From positions 1-35,633 of IMG/VR virus record IMGVR_UViG_3300022837_001356: a stretch of DNA of 35,633 nucleotides, one strand, 5' to 3'. Under the pieces are notes generated by a model. That model was not told where the DNA came from and ran no database searches. It saw only the letters and a program-made list of their open reading frames with translations. Source of the stretch: a virus. This document shows, one piece after another, positions 22,381 to 33,127 of this stretch (the first letter of the stretch is position 1; the number at the start of each line of letters is the position of its first letter). The position numbers were made by a program, and so were the translations under genes.

Positions 22381-25300
22381 TTACGTATTTAAATCATCTT
22401 TAAATGCATTTTTCTGCTTTAATTGGTTGATTAAAGTTAAAGTATTTCTTTTTTGTTGGGGGGAGAAATCACCAGGTATTAAATATCCCCCACCTGAACC
22501 TGTGGTTTCACTAATCCCAAATGTTGAGGGGGGTGATTGGTATATGATAACCCTATCATCAGAGTTTATTCTTCTTCTCAATATAAATTGGGAAATTTGC
22601 CCATTTATAATGCCAGAATTTTGTGGGTTAGGGTAAACATTTACTTGATTTTGGAGCCAATCATTTACAAATCTCCCATATTCATCTGCTGGGGAGGGTA
22701 TTCCTTGGAAATCATAACATATATCCGAGGGTGATATACAGTAAGACTGTGAGTAAAGATTAGACATATCACCACCCCCCTCACTAGTAAAAGAACTTGT
22801 AGTTCCTGTTACTATGAATGTTTGAGTTTCATAGTTGTTTATGGAATTGGAAGAACCAGAGGTTTCGAATATCTGATTGTTATATGAGACTACAATCTCA
22901 TCCCCTTTTTTAATTATAAAAGGTAAACCACCTTCTGCTTCTTTATATCCCCCAAGATTGCTTGATATAAAGTCTTGAATTATATAGTTAGCATTATCAT
23001 TAATCAGTGTTGGGTTTTGGGTAAATGATGCTGAGAGTGCTATGGGTATACCACCAGAGAACTTTTCAGACCCCGATACTTCTATCATCTTCCCCGCCAA
23101 AGATCGACTTACAGCTATATTTTGGGAATTTACTACCCCTAAACCCGGACCCTTTATCTTAACATCAAAATAATTGTCTTGTGGGTCTGATTCTCCATAT
23201 AAACCTAAATTTTGACTTATTGAAATTATTTCACCCCCTAAGTAAAAACAACTACTACCGGTTATTAGGTAGTTTTTATCAGAACCAGCATCAGAAGAGG
23301 CGGATGCTTTTACATTTCCATCCCAACCCCCAGTCCAACTTGCAGTTTGGAAAGACATAGTTGTTGTGAAATTGGGGAAACGGTTGAGATTAAAAGGACC
23401 TGTTTTACCACTTGTTGTTGCACCTACAGTATTCATTTCTAAGGCACCTTGGAATATTTTATTATCTCCAACCTCTAAGTTACCATAATTAATATTATTA
23501 TAAGTAACAGAATCATAAGATATTGCTACCTTTCTATCCCTCTCAAATGTGCTTTTTATTTCATATAGATTATTCCCACTCCCATCTACCTTTATAGTTA
23601 TAGGTGTGATTGGGGCATTTTCCCCTGTTATATCATTTTGTGGAGATATAATTAATGAATCAATTTCAAATGTGTAAGTATTCTCAAGATTTAAATTGTT
23701 ATATGAGGATCTAAAATGAGCAAAGTATATTGGGTAATGGGAAATAACAGATTGATTACCATAACTCGTATCTCCAGGCCAAGATGATTGTGAGTTATTA
23801 CTACCAGATAAGGTATTTAAATATGTGATATTAGATGTTGGTGGGGTATAGTTATTGTAATCCGCACTACTTAATTTACTCCCCAAATATCTTGGAAGTA
23901 TATTTGCTATGGTAGTATAGAAACTATCATTAACTTCTGCTTTTGCTGCTGTTTTGTTTATTACTTCCTGCAAGTTTACAGGTGTCTCAATTCCATTTGT
24001 AAAGTCTAACTGTTCCACATAGGTATTTAATTCACTTCCGGAAATGTTATTAATTAAAGGGTAGTAAGCTGATTGGTAGAAGTTTGTTATTGAGGGAAGA
24101 AGTGGGTCAAAATTATAATATAAAGATGGAGTTAGTGTTGGTAAAAATGTTGAGGAGCCTGTTAAAGGTCTATTATTTATCCCCTCATATAACCAGTAGG
24201 AATTAGTACCATTTATTATGTCAAAGTTAGGACCTACTACACCGGGGTTATACTGTTGGTAGAAATCTGAACCAAAAACATTATATGAATCTGAGGTTTG
24301 GGAGGTGCCTGTGAAATTTAAAGAAACATTCCAATTTGGGTTATTGGCTATTGTGTTAGAATTATCAATAAGCTCACCATCATCATTTATACTTTTTTTA
24401 TTAAAAGCATATCCTGTAGGGTAAAATTCACCAGAATCTCCGGTTGAACCTGTGTAGGTTATTTCATAAAGTTGAAGACTTGCTGTTCCAGGTGATAATA
24501 GGTTGGATGTTGTTCCTATTCTAAATGTATTTTCAAAATCATCTCTTGAAGAGTTATAATTACCCAAGGTAATAACAACATTATTAAATGAATCTCCATG
24601 TTGGACTGACCCTGAGGGGAGTCCAAGATTTCTATTATCTCCTAAAACTCCTGAATTATTTCCTCCCCTCTTCATAAGAAGACCACCTGATTTTTTTATG
24701 TATTCCATCCCACTATTCCCAGCTAGTAGGGGACTTATTACTTTACCCATATTTAATCCTGGGGTGTTACTATCACTGGGGTATGTTAGAGTTATTGTAG
24801 TACCAGATCTAAGTACATTACCAAGTTGAAAGGTAAAATAAGGTGCCAGGTTATAAAATGAATAATCGGCCGCTGGGGTAGTTAGTCTCTTATTTTCATT
24901 GTATGGGAATCTTTGATTTGTAGAAGCTGCAGTAAAAATAGATGAAATATCAGAATAATCTGAAACTGTTCCATAATTATTTGGAAGGTAAATTGCGGCA
25001 ATTTGTTGATAGGGTAGTATAGTTACTGGTGGGTCACCGGGATTACCTGGAATAAATTGTGATGGTGGTAGGAAGAGTGAAATGGCACCATTAGAGGGAG
25101 TACCTGCGAAATTATCTAAAGCATTTTTAGCAGTGTTGTAGTTTTCACTACCAAAAACTGCTAGATTAACTGTTAGATTTGCAGGTGGGGTTCCACCACC
25201 CTCAACAGCTGATCCTGTAGTTACAAAAGCAGATTGTGTTATTAAAGTATAATATGATGAATCTATCCCTGTAAATGTTGAGTAGGGGTTATTTAATAGT

Positions 25301-28300
25301 GACTGTGTGGTTACTACTAATATACTACCACTATACTCCCCATCATAAAATTCAGTTTGTGAAAAATCTAAAAATGGAACCGACCCACTTATAGTTTCAT
25401 TAATACCTGCCCAACTTTGAGTTACACCAAAACCATTTATATTTGATATTGGGGTTGTTGGGGTTAGGTTTGATAGAGAAGCTTCAGTTAATGTAAATTC
25501 TAAGCTACCACCACCTTGACCAACTAATAAACCAAATATAGTAAATTTTTCTCCTATAGTAAAACCACTATAGTTAGAAGGTTGAATATCTGTAACTTCA
25601 AGGGCTTGAATGTTATTTGTAGCCCCAGAATTTACTTGTAATTGTACTGTTAAAATACCTCCATCAGATGTTGAAAAAGATATTGTATTTGTATTATTAG
25701 TTATTCCAGAAAGAGTATTTAATGTAATAAGAGGTATTAAATTTTCAAGATTTAAAGTTCCGGTTGATTGAGAGGGGTATGTTTGGATACCATTATATTG
25801 TTTAACAGAACCACCAGTACCACCTTTTATAGATACTATATCACTCACACCATTATTACCATAAATACTACCTGTGAGTTCTAGATTTATAAGTTGAATT
25901 GCACTATTTAAACCTGTTTCGCTTGTGGGGATATTATCTAATGAGCCCGTTTCAACTGTGAGAGCTACCGTTGTATTTGGTGAAATAGTAACTGATGGGC
26001 GACGGTTACGCTCTAGTAGGTTTTGTTTGATTATAACGCCCGTAGTCACGCTTGTGCGAGCTGGTACATATGATTTAATAGCTTTAAATAATGAATTATC
26101 GAAATATTTAATTAATCTTAAATAATCGTAAACGTTACCTTCTGTATATTTTTTAAAGTAATCAATTGCTACGCTTCTTAATTTTGGGTAGTAATTTAAC
26201 TTAGAATCAAATGCAAATCGGGGGTCTGCTAATGTGTCTGAGATAACACCATACCCAAATGTATTAATAATATCATCATTTACCTCATCTTGAGGAGAAA
26301 ATGCAACTTCTAAATTTACAATATCCTTGGTATAGCTTTGACTTATTAAATAGTTTTGATCTATACTAATTTGAGTTGATAATATATTACCGTAGGTATT
26401 ACCATCTTCAACTTGGATTTTATTTGATATCCTATTTCTAATACCTACGGAAGGTTGATCCATTTGGTAGACCTCAGTATTAGGTTTACTGTATGTTCTT
26501 AATACTGAGCTAGAATAATGGATAAATTCATAGCTTGATGTTATTGTACTGTTTGAAGGGTTTCTAAATGAACCTGTAATAAATAAATCTGATGATCCTG
26601 TTATAGCGGGGTGGGTAGATAGAATATTTTCTACATAACCTCCATATTGAGATGCTGTAAAAACATATTCTAACTCGTTACCCAAAGGTGCTCTAAAATT
26701 TACTATATCAAATGAACTTTCAGATCCTGTAATACTATTACCTTCAATAGATTCGGGATTCATTGTAAAGTCATGAAATACTTCTGTTGGAATATTATTA
26801 GAATAATATCTAAATTCTTGAAGTGATCCTGAAAATATTTTACCATTTTCACTTAAATATTCAGTAGCTATATTTGATCCTGATATGTAACCTCCTACGT
26901 AAACACCATCAAATTCTGTTACTCCGAACCTATTCCAAGCTGCATTTGCAGATTGTGTTACATTTAAAGATCCATAGAGGTATAATCCATAGGTCCCTAC
27001 ACCATACCCAAAATTAGGACCAGTGGGATCATATATGACTTGACCATAATTCCCAGTACCATAACCTTGAGTGCCTGATGTATCTATACTAACAGAGCCT
27101 GTCCAACCTATTATGTTACCATCAACCCCATTGTATTGATTATTTGCTACTTGTAGGGTGTAAATAGTACCTATACTATTATCGGATGATGATGGGTGTT
27201 GATTTCTTTGAAGTAAAACACTCCACCATCCTTTATTAAAAAATGGAAGATATATGTCATCTGATACTATAGTGCCTCCTTCTTCAATAGATGCCGACAT
27301 TACAAATTTCATTTTCCCATATTCATAATAATCACTATTACTTGAACCTGAATATGAACCTGAGGGTTTGTTTTCGTATGATAGTTGAATTCCCCAATCC
27401 ATATCATTGTCATAAGTTCCGTTTGATTTTTTAACTGCTAAAGATTGACTAAAATATGATCCCCCAAAACTTGATGAAGGGAATCCTGTTGTTTTAAATC
27501 TAAAAGCTAAACCATCTGGTACTATTATTTTATCTTCAGCAATATAATTTCTTTCTAAAGGCATCCATGGGACCTTTACTGATGAACTTGCAGCATATGA
27601 GTTTGCTGTAGGGGTATAAGCATAACTAAATCTATTATACCATAAATCATAATCATTACTATTATCTCTATTTTTACCCCCAAACTCATTAATACGAAGG
27701 ATTGTGTTTGGTATACCCCAAATATTAATAAGTTGTCTTAACCCACTAATTGTACCTTTCTTTTTCGTAAGGTAAGCCATGTTATGGTAAAGGCGTTTAA
27801 ATATTTCTTTACTTACCTTATCAATGGCATAGGGGAAACCAGGTTCAGTTATAGATTGAACGTAATCAACCCAAGAATAACCATCACTCCAATAATTAAC
27901 TATACTACCACTATTTACAGCTATATATTGTGTAATTAATTCACTCCCCGTAGGTGGGATATAACTACCATTATCTTCACCTGTTAAACCTATAAAGTTA
28001 TCTTGGTTATCATAATTGTTGCCGAATGTTTCGAATCCTAAACCTTTAACAGCCTCTGCTGCTAAACCTAAAGGTAAACCTCTATCAGGTGAATTCGACG
28101 TATTGTATCTTTCACTTAAAGCTCTTGTATAAAGCCAAACTTCATCAAATGATTGACCAACCATATTTGAAAATTCAATATACTCATTATTATTTGAATT
28201 TTCTTTTATAAAGTTGGGGATTGTATAATATAACCAATTTTGGTTATTTTCATCATATAAAGACGCGGATAATACGTATCCACCATAATATTGAGCATTT

Positions 28301-29733
28301 TCTACATCACTACCCAACCATATTAATACTTCAACACTACTTGTTGGGAGTAAAGCATAGGGATATGATGATCCTGTTTTTGGATATGAAAAAGAGGATG
28401 AGTTATTGTATAAATAACTTTCATACCCATCAAAATTAGTTACAAGGTTGGTTATGTTTGTTTGTAAACTAGCTAAACTAGATGATATTCCCTTTACATT
28501 AGGGTTAGAACCTGTAACACCTACAATAATTGAAATATCAGCTTCATAAGATTGTATTTGAGATACCTTTTCAATAAAATTATTTATCCTAGCCTTTGCA
28601 GATGAAAAGTTAATAAATTCATTAAAAGTGTTATACGAGTAGTTTGGGGTTATTGTAACACCCTTCTTGTTTAATATGTTAAGTAAATTATTTAGGGACT
28701 CTGATGATGGTGTTGTCATTAGATCCTCATAGGATTTTAAGCCGGTTGAATTATTTATTAAATCCTTTAAAGGAATGTTAATATTAGGACCTTGAATAAA
28801 ATTAGCCTGTTCAATTAACTCACTGAAATCTTCTAAGAATTCAACTTTATATGCTTGACTTTCACCTACCTTTGAGGCTATATATAATTCATCCTTTAAT
28901 TGATATTGTTGAGGTAGAGGTTCATATAGTTTTATAAAAATAGTATCATTTGAGATTGGATCCTCAGGAGATACTATTGATGTTAAAGATGAGGTTTGAG
29001 ATGTTGATATTGAACTACTTAATTGTAAGTTAATAGCAATTACATAGTTATTATTATAGAAACTAACATAAAATTCATCAAAAAATTCATTATTATTAAT
29101 AGCATTTACCAAACCAACATACCCCTCAGTTAATTTTGATTGGGGGATTAAATTTGACTTTATGGCTATTTCTGTTCTATCTGATGAAATTTTAGATAAA
29201 TAGAATGGGAGATTTGGTGTTGAACCTAACTCATAATTTACAAAATTATAAGAGGCATATAATGTCCCATTTTCAAATCCCTCACTATAAATATTTGATG
29301 AAGGGTTTAATGTAATCTCACCAGTTGGAACTGTTGTTGATGCTTTTTCGATTACATTTAACCCAGTTGTGATATCTATATAAGATCCAGATAATTGTTC
29401 CCTATTGGAGTTATTTGTTATAGTCCAGTTTTCAAAATATAAGGTAGATGATAATAGTGACTTTTCGGCACTATATATATAAAATTCAACATAATTTTCC
29501 CCGGGGGTGAATGATGATGAAATTATTTCATTAGGTATAATGGTTTGATCTTGTAATTCAAAACCATCACTAGATAGTGTATTAGAATTAACCTGTGATG
29601 TAGATGCACTTATGGGAATGGTGAAGTCAAACTGATCCGAACTTAGACCAACATATGTTGGTGTTTGGTTTGGTGAAGGAAGGTTTATCATATAATCTTC
29701 TTCGGGGTTAATATTAATAGGAGTTTGGGCCAT
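22381..29733 (-). CDS. Giant 2450-aa virion structural protein, LamG-like segment
   Basis: The 2450-residue protein is beta-rich and dominated by S, N, T, G and Y, like baseplate or tail-fibre proteins. Around residues 640-690 it has KKKGTISGLRQLINIWGIPN, then TILRINEFGGKN, which resembles a segment of phage tail proteins that sit on the baseplate (my recognition, not a search). Residues about 745-980 look LamG/concanavalin-like (LAFRFKTTGFPSSSFGG, WWSVLLQRN, GSLQEFRYYSNNIP). A joining part near 1218 (SLFKAIKSYVPARTSVTTGV) is followed by about 1200 residues of beta repeats. I infer a baseplate-attached giant fibre or baseplate wedge-like protein, possibly involved in host binding. It is far longer than T4 gp7 or gp12. 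A fusion of several ancestral genes is possible. Confidence 0.7.
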   Translation of the reverse strand: MAQTPININPEEDYMINLPSPNQTPTYVGLSSDQFDFTIPISASTSQVNSNTLSSDGFELQDQTIIPNEIISSSFTPGENYVEFYIYSAEKSLLSSTLYFENWTITNNSNREQLSGSYIDITTGLNVIEKASTTVPTGEITLNPSSNIYSEGFENGTLYASYNFVNYELGSTPNLPFYLSKISSDRTEIAIKSNLIPQSKLTEGYVGLVNAINNNEFFDEFYVSFYNNNYVIAINLQLSSSISTSQTSSLTSIVSPEDPISNDTIFIKLYEPLPQQYQLKDELYIASKVGESQAYKVEFLEDFSELIEQANFIQGPNINIPLKDLINNSTGLKSYEDLMTTPSSESLNNLLNILNKKGVTITPNYSYNTFNEFINFSSAKARINNFIEKVSQIQSYEADISIIVGVTGSNPNVKGISSSLASLQTNITNLVTNFDGYESYLYNNSSSFSYPKTGSSYPYALLPTSSVEVLIWLGSDVENAQYYGGYVLSASLYDENNQNWLYYTIPNFIKENSNNNEYIEFSNMVGQSFDEVWLYTRALSERYNTSNSPDRGLPLGLAAEAVKGLGFETFGNNYDNQDNFIGLTGEDNGSYIPPTGSELITQYIAVNSGSIVNYWSDGYSWVDYVQSITEPGFPYAIDKVSKEIFKRLYHNMAYLTKKKGTISGLRQLINIWGIPNTILRINEFGGKNRDNSNDYDLWYNRFSYAYTPTANSYAASSSVKVPWMPLERNYIAEDKIIVPDGLAFRFKTTGFPSSSFGGSYFSQSLAVKKSNGTYDNDMDWGIQLSYENKPSGSYSGSSNSDYYEYGKMKFVMSASIEEGGTIVSDDIYLPFFNKGWWSVLLQRNQHPSSSDNSIGTIYTLQVANNQYNGVDGNIIGWTGSVSIDTSGTQGYGTGNYGQVIYDPTGPNFGYGVGTYGLYLYGSLNVTQSANAAWNRFGVTEFDGVYVGGYISGSNIATEYLSENGKIFSGSLQEFRYYSNNIPTEVFHDFTMNPESIEGNSITGSESSFDIVNFRAPLGNELEYVFTASQYGGYVENILSTHPAITGSSDLFITGSFRNPSNSTITSSYEFIHYSSSVLRTYSKPNTEVYQMDQPSVGIRNRISNKIQVEDGNTYGNILSTQISIDQNYLISQSYTKDIVNLEVAFSPQDEVNDDIINTFGYGVISDTLADPRFAFDSKLNYYPKLRSVAIDYFKKYTEGNVYDYLRLIKYFDNSLFKAIKSYVPARTSVTTGVIIKQNLLERNRRPSVTISPNTTVALTVETGSLDNIPTSETGLNSAIQLINLELTGSIYGNNGVSDIVSIKGGTGGSVKQYNGIQTYPSQSTGTLNLENLIPLITLNTLSGITNNTNTISFSTSDGGILTVQLQVNSGATNNIQALEVTDIQPSNYSGFTIGEKFTIFGLLVGQGGGSLEFTLTEASLSNLTPTTPISNINGFGVTQSWAGINETISGSVPFLDFSQTEFYDGEYSGSILVVTTQSLLNNPYSTFTGIDSSYYTLITQSAFVTTGSAVEGGGTPPANLTVNLAVFGSENYNTAKNALDNFAGTPSNGAISLFLPPSQFIPGNPGDPPVTILPYQQIAAIYLPNNYGTVSDYSDISSIFTAASTNQRFPYNENKRLTTPAADYSFYNLAPYFTFQLGNVLRSGTTITLTYPSDSNTPGLNMGKVISPLLAGNSGMEYIKKSGGLLMKRGGNNSGVLGDNRNLGLPSGSVQHGDSFNNVVITLGNYNSSRDDFENTFRIGTTSNLLSPGTASLQLYEITYTGSTGDSGEFYPTGYAFNKKSINDDGELIDNSNTIANNPNWNVSLNFTGTSQTSDSYNVFGSDFYQQYNPGVVGPNFDIINGTNSYWLYEGINNRPLTGSSTFLPTLTPSLYYNFDPLLPSITNFYQSAYYPLINNISGSELNTYVEQLDFTNGIETPVNLQEVINKTAAKAEVNDSFYTTIANILPRYLGSKLSSADYNNYTPPTSNITYLNTLSGSNNSQSSWPGDTSYGNQSVISHYPIYFAHFRSSYNNLNLENTYTFEIDSLIISPQNDITGENAPITPITIKVDGSGNNLYEIKSTFERDRKVAISYDSVTYNNINYGNLEVGDNKIFQGALEMNTVGATTSGKTGPFNLNRFPNFTTTMSFQTASWTGGWDGNVKASASSDAGSDKNYLITGSSCFYLGGEIISISQNLGLYGESDPQDNYFDVKIKGPGLGVVNSQNIAVSRSLAGKMIEVSGSEKFSGGIPIALSASFTQNPTLINDNANYIIQDFISSNLGGYKEAEGGLPFIIKKGDEIVVSYNNQIFETSGSSNSINNYETQTFIVTGTTSSFTSEGGGDMSNLYSQSYCISPSDICYDFQGIPSPADEYGRFVNDWLQNQVNVYPNPQNSGIINGQISQFILRRRINSDDRVIIYQSPPSTFGISETTGSGGGYLIPGDFSPQQKRNTLTLINQLKQKNAFKDDLNT

Positions 29734-29739
29734 TTATGT

Positions 29740-30111
29740 TTATGTGTTAGGAGTTTCTGTAAACTGAGTAATAACATCTGCTATTTCTTGCCTTACTTCT
29801 AAATTTTCAATTCTTAATTCTGCTATTTCTTCTAATAATGCTTGTATTTCTTCTTCATTAGGGGTATAATTAATATAAGCCCCACTTGTTTCAACCAAAT
29901 ATAAATGAGAATTCACATCACCCTCTTTAGGAATTAAATAAAAGAACTTGTTATATAATGTAAAAAAATCTCCTATGGTAGCCAAGTTTATATCAAAGAA
30001 AGAAGGATCAACTGTAGGTACTAACTGTGAGAATGTAGTATCTATGGTTTCATTAAATTTATTCTTATCAAAAACCTGCCTTGAAATTTGTACTTTTTGT
30101 ATATTATTCAT
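29740..30111 (-). CDS. Small baseplate-region protein
   Basis: The 123-residue protein (MNNIQKVQISRQVFDKNKFN) has an alpha/beta middle (LATIGDFFTLYNKFFYLIPK) and a glutamate-rich helical C-terminus likely to form a coiled coil (EEEIQALLEEIAELRIENLE). Such a coil could mediate oligomerisation in the tail. The gene fits tightly between the 379-aa protein (2-base gap) and the giant gene (6-base gap). It may be an adaptor that links the giant protein to the baseplate; this is inferred from position only. Family unknown. Confidence 0.65.
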   Translation of the reverse strand: MNNIQKVQISRQVFDKNKFNETIDTTFSQLVPTVDPSFFDINLATIGDFFTLYNKFFYLIPKEGDVNSHLYLVETSGAYINYTPNEEEIQALLEEIAELRIENLEVRQEIADVITQFTETPNT

Positions 30112-30113
30112 AT

Positions 30114-31253
30114 TTATCCTTTAGCTACTTTGAATATAATATCTTCATTAAATATTGTAGTTGTACCATCTATTATGGTTTTTACTAATACTGTGTAATA
30201 TCTTTCAGGTTCTAAACCATTCATATACAAATCAAAATAACTTGAGGTTGCATCAGCACTAATTCTAGTATAATCATTATCAAAATCAATTACAAATTCG
30301 TTTGTTTCTGTATCTTTTACAGCATATAGTGATTGGGATTCCGGTAGGTAGTAGTTTGTAGAGTATAAAGATGATGTTTGGAATATTACATCAGGGTATT
30401 TAGGCATTGCCGCAAATCTTAATCTAGGAATACTTTGGGAATAGTAAATACCAACATTGTTATATATAGAAATAAAACTTTCTACTTGTGGTAATACTAC
30501 ATTAGTGGATGAACCCGTATTAAATATAAAATCATTAAACCTAAACTCTAATTGAGGGGGGTAGATTGTATTTGTATCTATTGAGAAAAACCTAAATGTT
30601 TTTTGGTTGTTAGGGTTATTCACAAACTCATTATCATCTGTTTGTTTTATTATAAACCCATCATTCTTAAATCCATTAGAAGAGTCTAATGAATAACTAT
30701 ACCAAGTTTCAACTGTATTTTTAACATTTACATTTATATCTTTAGTATCAGAATATGTAAAGGTTTGGGATTGAGTTATATTTAATCCAAGGTTAGAACC
30801 TGTATACCAGTTACCCCCACCCACTAGTGATTCGGGGAATGATGCTGTCACATATGTTGGAAAGCCACTCCCCTCCCATGAATTTGAGCCTGAGTAATCT
30901 ATAAAGTTCCAACTTGCACCGTTTGTAACTTGAGGGGAATCCCCAAATCTTCCCGTACCCATACCCCATTCTCCTGATATTGGGTAAAATAGTAGTTTTG
31001 TATCTAAATTTAACCCTGTTACTACAGAATTAAAATTCCTCAAATAAGCCGTCCATTCCCCATTTGAGGTTTTAGTTGAAATAATATTATTTATTTCACT
31101 AGTTGAAAACTGAACTAAATATCTACTAACTTGACCACTTGCATTTTTAATGTAAGTAGACGCTTCTATAATCTCATCTAACCCCGTATTCATATTAGGA
31201 GAATCTGAGTATAATGTAGTATCTTTAGTTGGAAATAGTTTATAAATTGCCAT
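30114..31253 (-). CDS. 379-aa tail/baseplate beta protein (DNRLRE-like start)
   Basis: The N-terminus, MAIYKLFPTKDTTLYSDSPN then MNTGLDEIIEASTYI, resembles the 'P.kDttly..spn.N.G....' pattern of DNRLRE-type domains found in fibre and surface proteins. A following region reads SRYLVQFSTSEINNIIS. The middle is S/N/G-rich with WNFIDYSGSNSW and strand-like DVNVKNTVETWYS. The C-terminus looks like a fibronectin-type sandwich (GLEPERYYTVLVKTIIDGTT). It lies 11 bases downstream of gp6. I infer a baseplate-periphery or fibre protein; the closest named homologue is not known to me. Confidence 0.7.
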   Translation of the reverse strand: MAIYKLFPTKDTTLYSDSPNMNTGLDEIIEASTYIKNASGQVSRYLVQFSTSEINNIISTKTSNGEWTAYLRNFNSVVTGLNLDTKLLFYPISGEWGMGTGRFGDSPQVTNGASWNFIDYSGSNSWEGSGFPTYVTASFPESLVGGGNWYTGSNLGLNITQSQTFTYSDTKDINVNVKNTVETWYSYSLDSSNGFKNDGFIIKQTDDNEFVNNPNNQKTFRFFSIDTNTIYPPQLEFRFNDFIFNTGSSTNVVLPQVESFISIYNNVGIYYSQSIPRLRFAAMPKYPDVIFQTSSLYSTNYYLPESQSLYAVKDTETNEFVIDFDNDYTRISADATSSYFDLYMNGLEPERYYTVLVKTIIDGTTTIFNEDIIFKVAKG

Positions 31254-31264
31254 GTCTTAAATTA

Positions 31265-33127
31265 TTATAGTGGTACTACTCTACCTTTAATGTCTATAGT
31301 AGGGAATTTAACTTCAAAAATCATAGGATCTAGAGATGGGTAAATTACATCATCAATTGTAGCACCCTGTACATCATAGGCATAACTACTATAACCTAAA
31401 TCTTCTCCTGTTAAGTTATTTATAATTACACTTTTCACAGTTTGTACTCCTTCTACTTTATCTAAAAGAATATATAAATCCTTCATCAAAATGGGTTCAT
31501 TAATCTGCCATTGGTCTATGTCGAATAAATTAGTTAGTGAAGAAATACATTTAGTTATAGTTGCATTATTATTATAGTTTGGTAAAACAATTATACCAAA
31601 TACTATTTCAATGTTAATTACAAAGGCATCTTTAATTTTAACAGAATCATTAATCATCCTATACTCAGCTAAGTAAGTTTGGAGGTTTCTTTTTATTAAT
31701 TTCGAGGCTATTTTTAATTTTTTATCAGAATTATAAGTTAAAACATATAAATCTAACATTGTAGGTAATTCACCAGGTTGATATTTTTCAATTTTTGATG
31801 GAACTGCATATGCTTTAGCAATTACACCTAAATTTGAAGGCATCGATAATGATCTAATTAAATAATCTTCTTTAGTTACAGTACGTAGTTGGTTTTGAAA
31901 ATTACCAAGAGCATTTAACCTTAACTCTTCAATAGTATCTCCATCTTGTCCACCATCAGCGGCTAATGGGTTATTAGAGGAAATAGAAGCAAATATTTGG
32001 TTTGCTAGTGAAGTATTTGCGAGGTTAGGGTTTATAAATTTAAAATTAGTATCATCTAAAACTGTTAAAGTTCCGGATTCTACATTTGATTTAATACCAC
32101 CACCGGTTAAATATCTTACTGTTAAAGTTGTATTGTAAGGTGCTATACCATAGGTATTTGTAAATATAAAGTTAAGTGGTGAGAATGCTGTTGTAAGTTG
32201 ATCTCTTTCAAATGGTAAACCTAAACCTACATTATCAGGGTTAGGAATTATCATCTCATCATTACTAGTTGTGGCCCCCGCTCCAAACTCAAATTCTAAA
32301 GATCCTGAATTTATAAATCGGGTTGTGAATCTCCTTTGTACTTGTTTCAATTGGAGTAAATATGGAGCATCTTCTTCTTGATTATATGTAGGGTCGCTGG
32401 TGTTTGTGTTTCTAATCGTATCAAACACGTTTTCCTGCGCCATATTTGGTACTTCATACCAGGTATTACCATCAGAATCTACCACATCTAATACGCCTAT
32501 AATATTAGTTGTTGAAATTGTTCTAGTATCAAATCTTACAGCTGAATTAAATGTAAATTGTGTTGAATTAATTGTAGATGAAATTGCTTTTCTTGATTTC
32601 TTTAAAAGAAAATATGAAGGGTTAGTACCTACAATCTGATATACTGACACAGTTGTAGGGTTTAAAGACCCAGAGGCTGAAAAATCAATAGCATCTTCAA
32701 TTATAAAGTTTTGGGTTGAACTTAAATTTGATGTTATTGTTGTATTTTCAGGTATGATTAAAGCATAGTTAAAATCAGGAACATACTCTCCCCCTTCTAA
32801 TTTTGCAGGTAATTGTTGATAAAAATCAATTTCTACAGTAGAAGCGGTTGTGACTTTAGGTTTATAACCTAATAAGTAAGCCATTTGGTATAAATTCTCC
32901 TGTTGCTTTGCTTTTTGTATAAATGTTTCTTGGATTTGATTATCCAAATAAAACGATAATACATCTCCAACATAGGATGCCATTTCCATGAACAGCATAC
33001 CTGTAGAAGTATCTGTAAAATCATTATAAGTGTTTGGGAAGTATGTTTTAGAATAATTTACTAATGCATTTCTAAATTCATTAAAATCCCTATCAATATA
33101 TCTTATGTCTCTTTTTAAATCAGCCAT
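31265..33127 (-). CDS. Baseplate wedge protein gp6-like
   Basis: The 620-residue protein carries the start typical of T4 gp6 homologues (MADLKRDIRYIDRDFNEFRN, then LVNYSKTYFPNTYNDFTDTS and GMLFMEMASYVGDVLSFYLD). Its length is close to T4 gp6 (about 660). A conserved mid-to-C-terminal region (EELRLNALGNFQNQLRTVTK, then EDYLIRSLSMPSNLGVIAKA) matches the baseplate J-like core of this family. In T4, gp6 forms the inner ring of the baseplate wedge with gp25 and gp53. The order gp25-gp6 and the one-base overlap (TAATG) with gp25 support this. No gp53 homologue was recognised. Confidence 0.9.
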   Translation of the reverse strand: MADLKRDIRYIDRDFNEFRNALVNYSKTYFPNTYNDFTDTSTGMLFMEMASYVGDVLSFYLDNQIQETFIQKAKQQENLYQMAYLLGYKPKVTTASTVEIDFYQQLPAKLEGGEYVPDFNYALIIPENTTITSNLSSTQNFIIEDAIDFSASGSLNPTTVSVYQIVGTNPSYFLLKKSRKAISSTINSTQFTFNSAVRFDTRTISTTNIIGVLDVVDSDGNTWYEVPNMAQENVFDTIRNTNTSDPTYNQEEDAPYLLQLKQVQRRFTTRFINSGSLEFEFGAGATTSNDEMIIPNPDNVGLGLPFERDQLTTAFSPLNFIFTNTYGIAPYNTTLTVRYLTGGGIKSNVESGTLTVLDDTNFKFINPNLANTSLANQIFASISSNNPLAADGGQDGDTIEELRLNALGNFQNQLRTVTKEDYLIRSLSMPSNLGVIAKAYAVPSKIEKYQPGELPTMLDLYVLTYNSDKKLKIASKLIKRNLQTYLAEYRMINDSVKIKDAFVINIEIVFGIIVLPNYNNNATITKCISSLTNLFDIDQWQINEPILMKDLYILLDKVEGVQTVKSVIINNLTGEDLGYSSYAYDVQGATIDDVIYPSLDPMIFEVKFPTIDIKGRVVPL

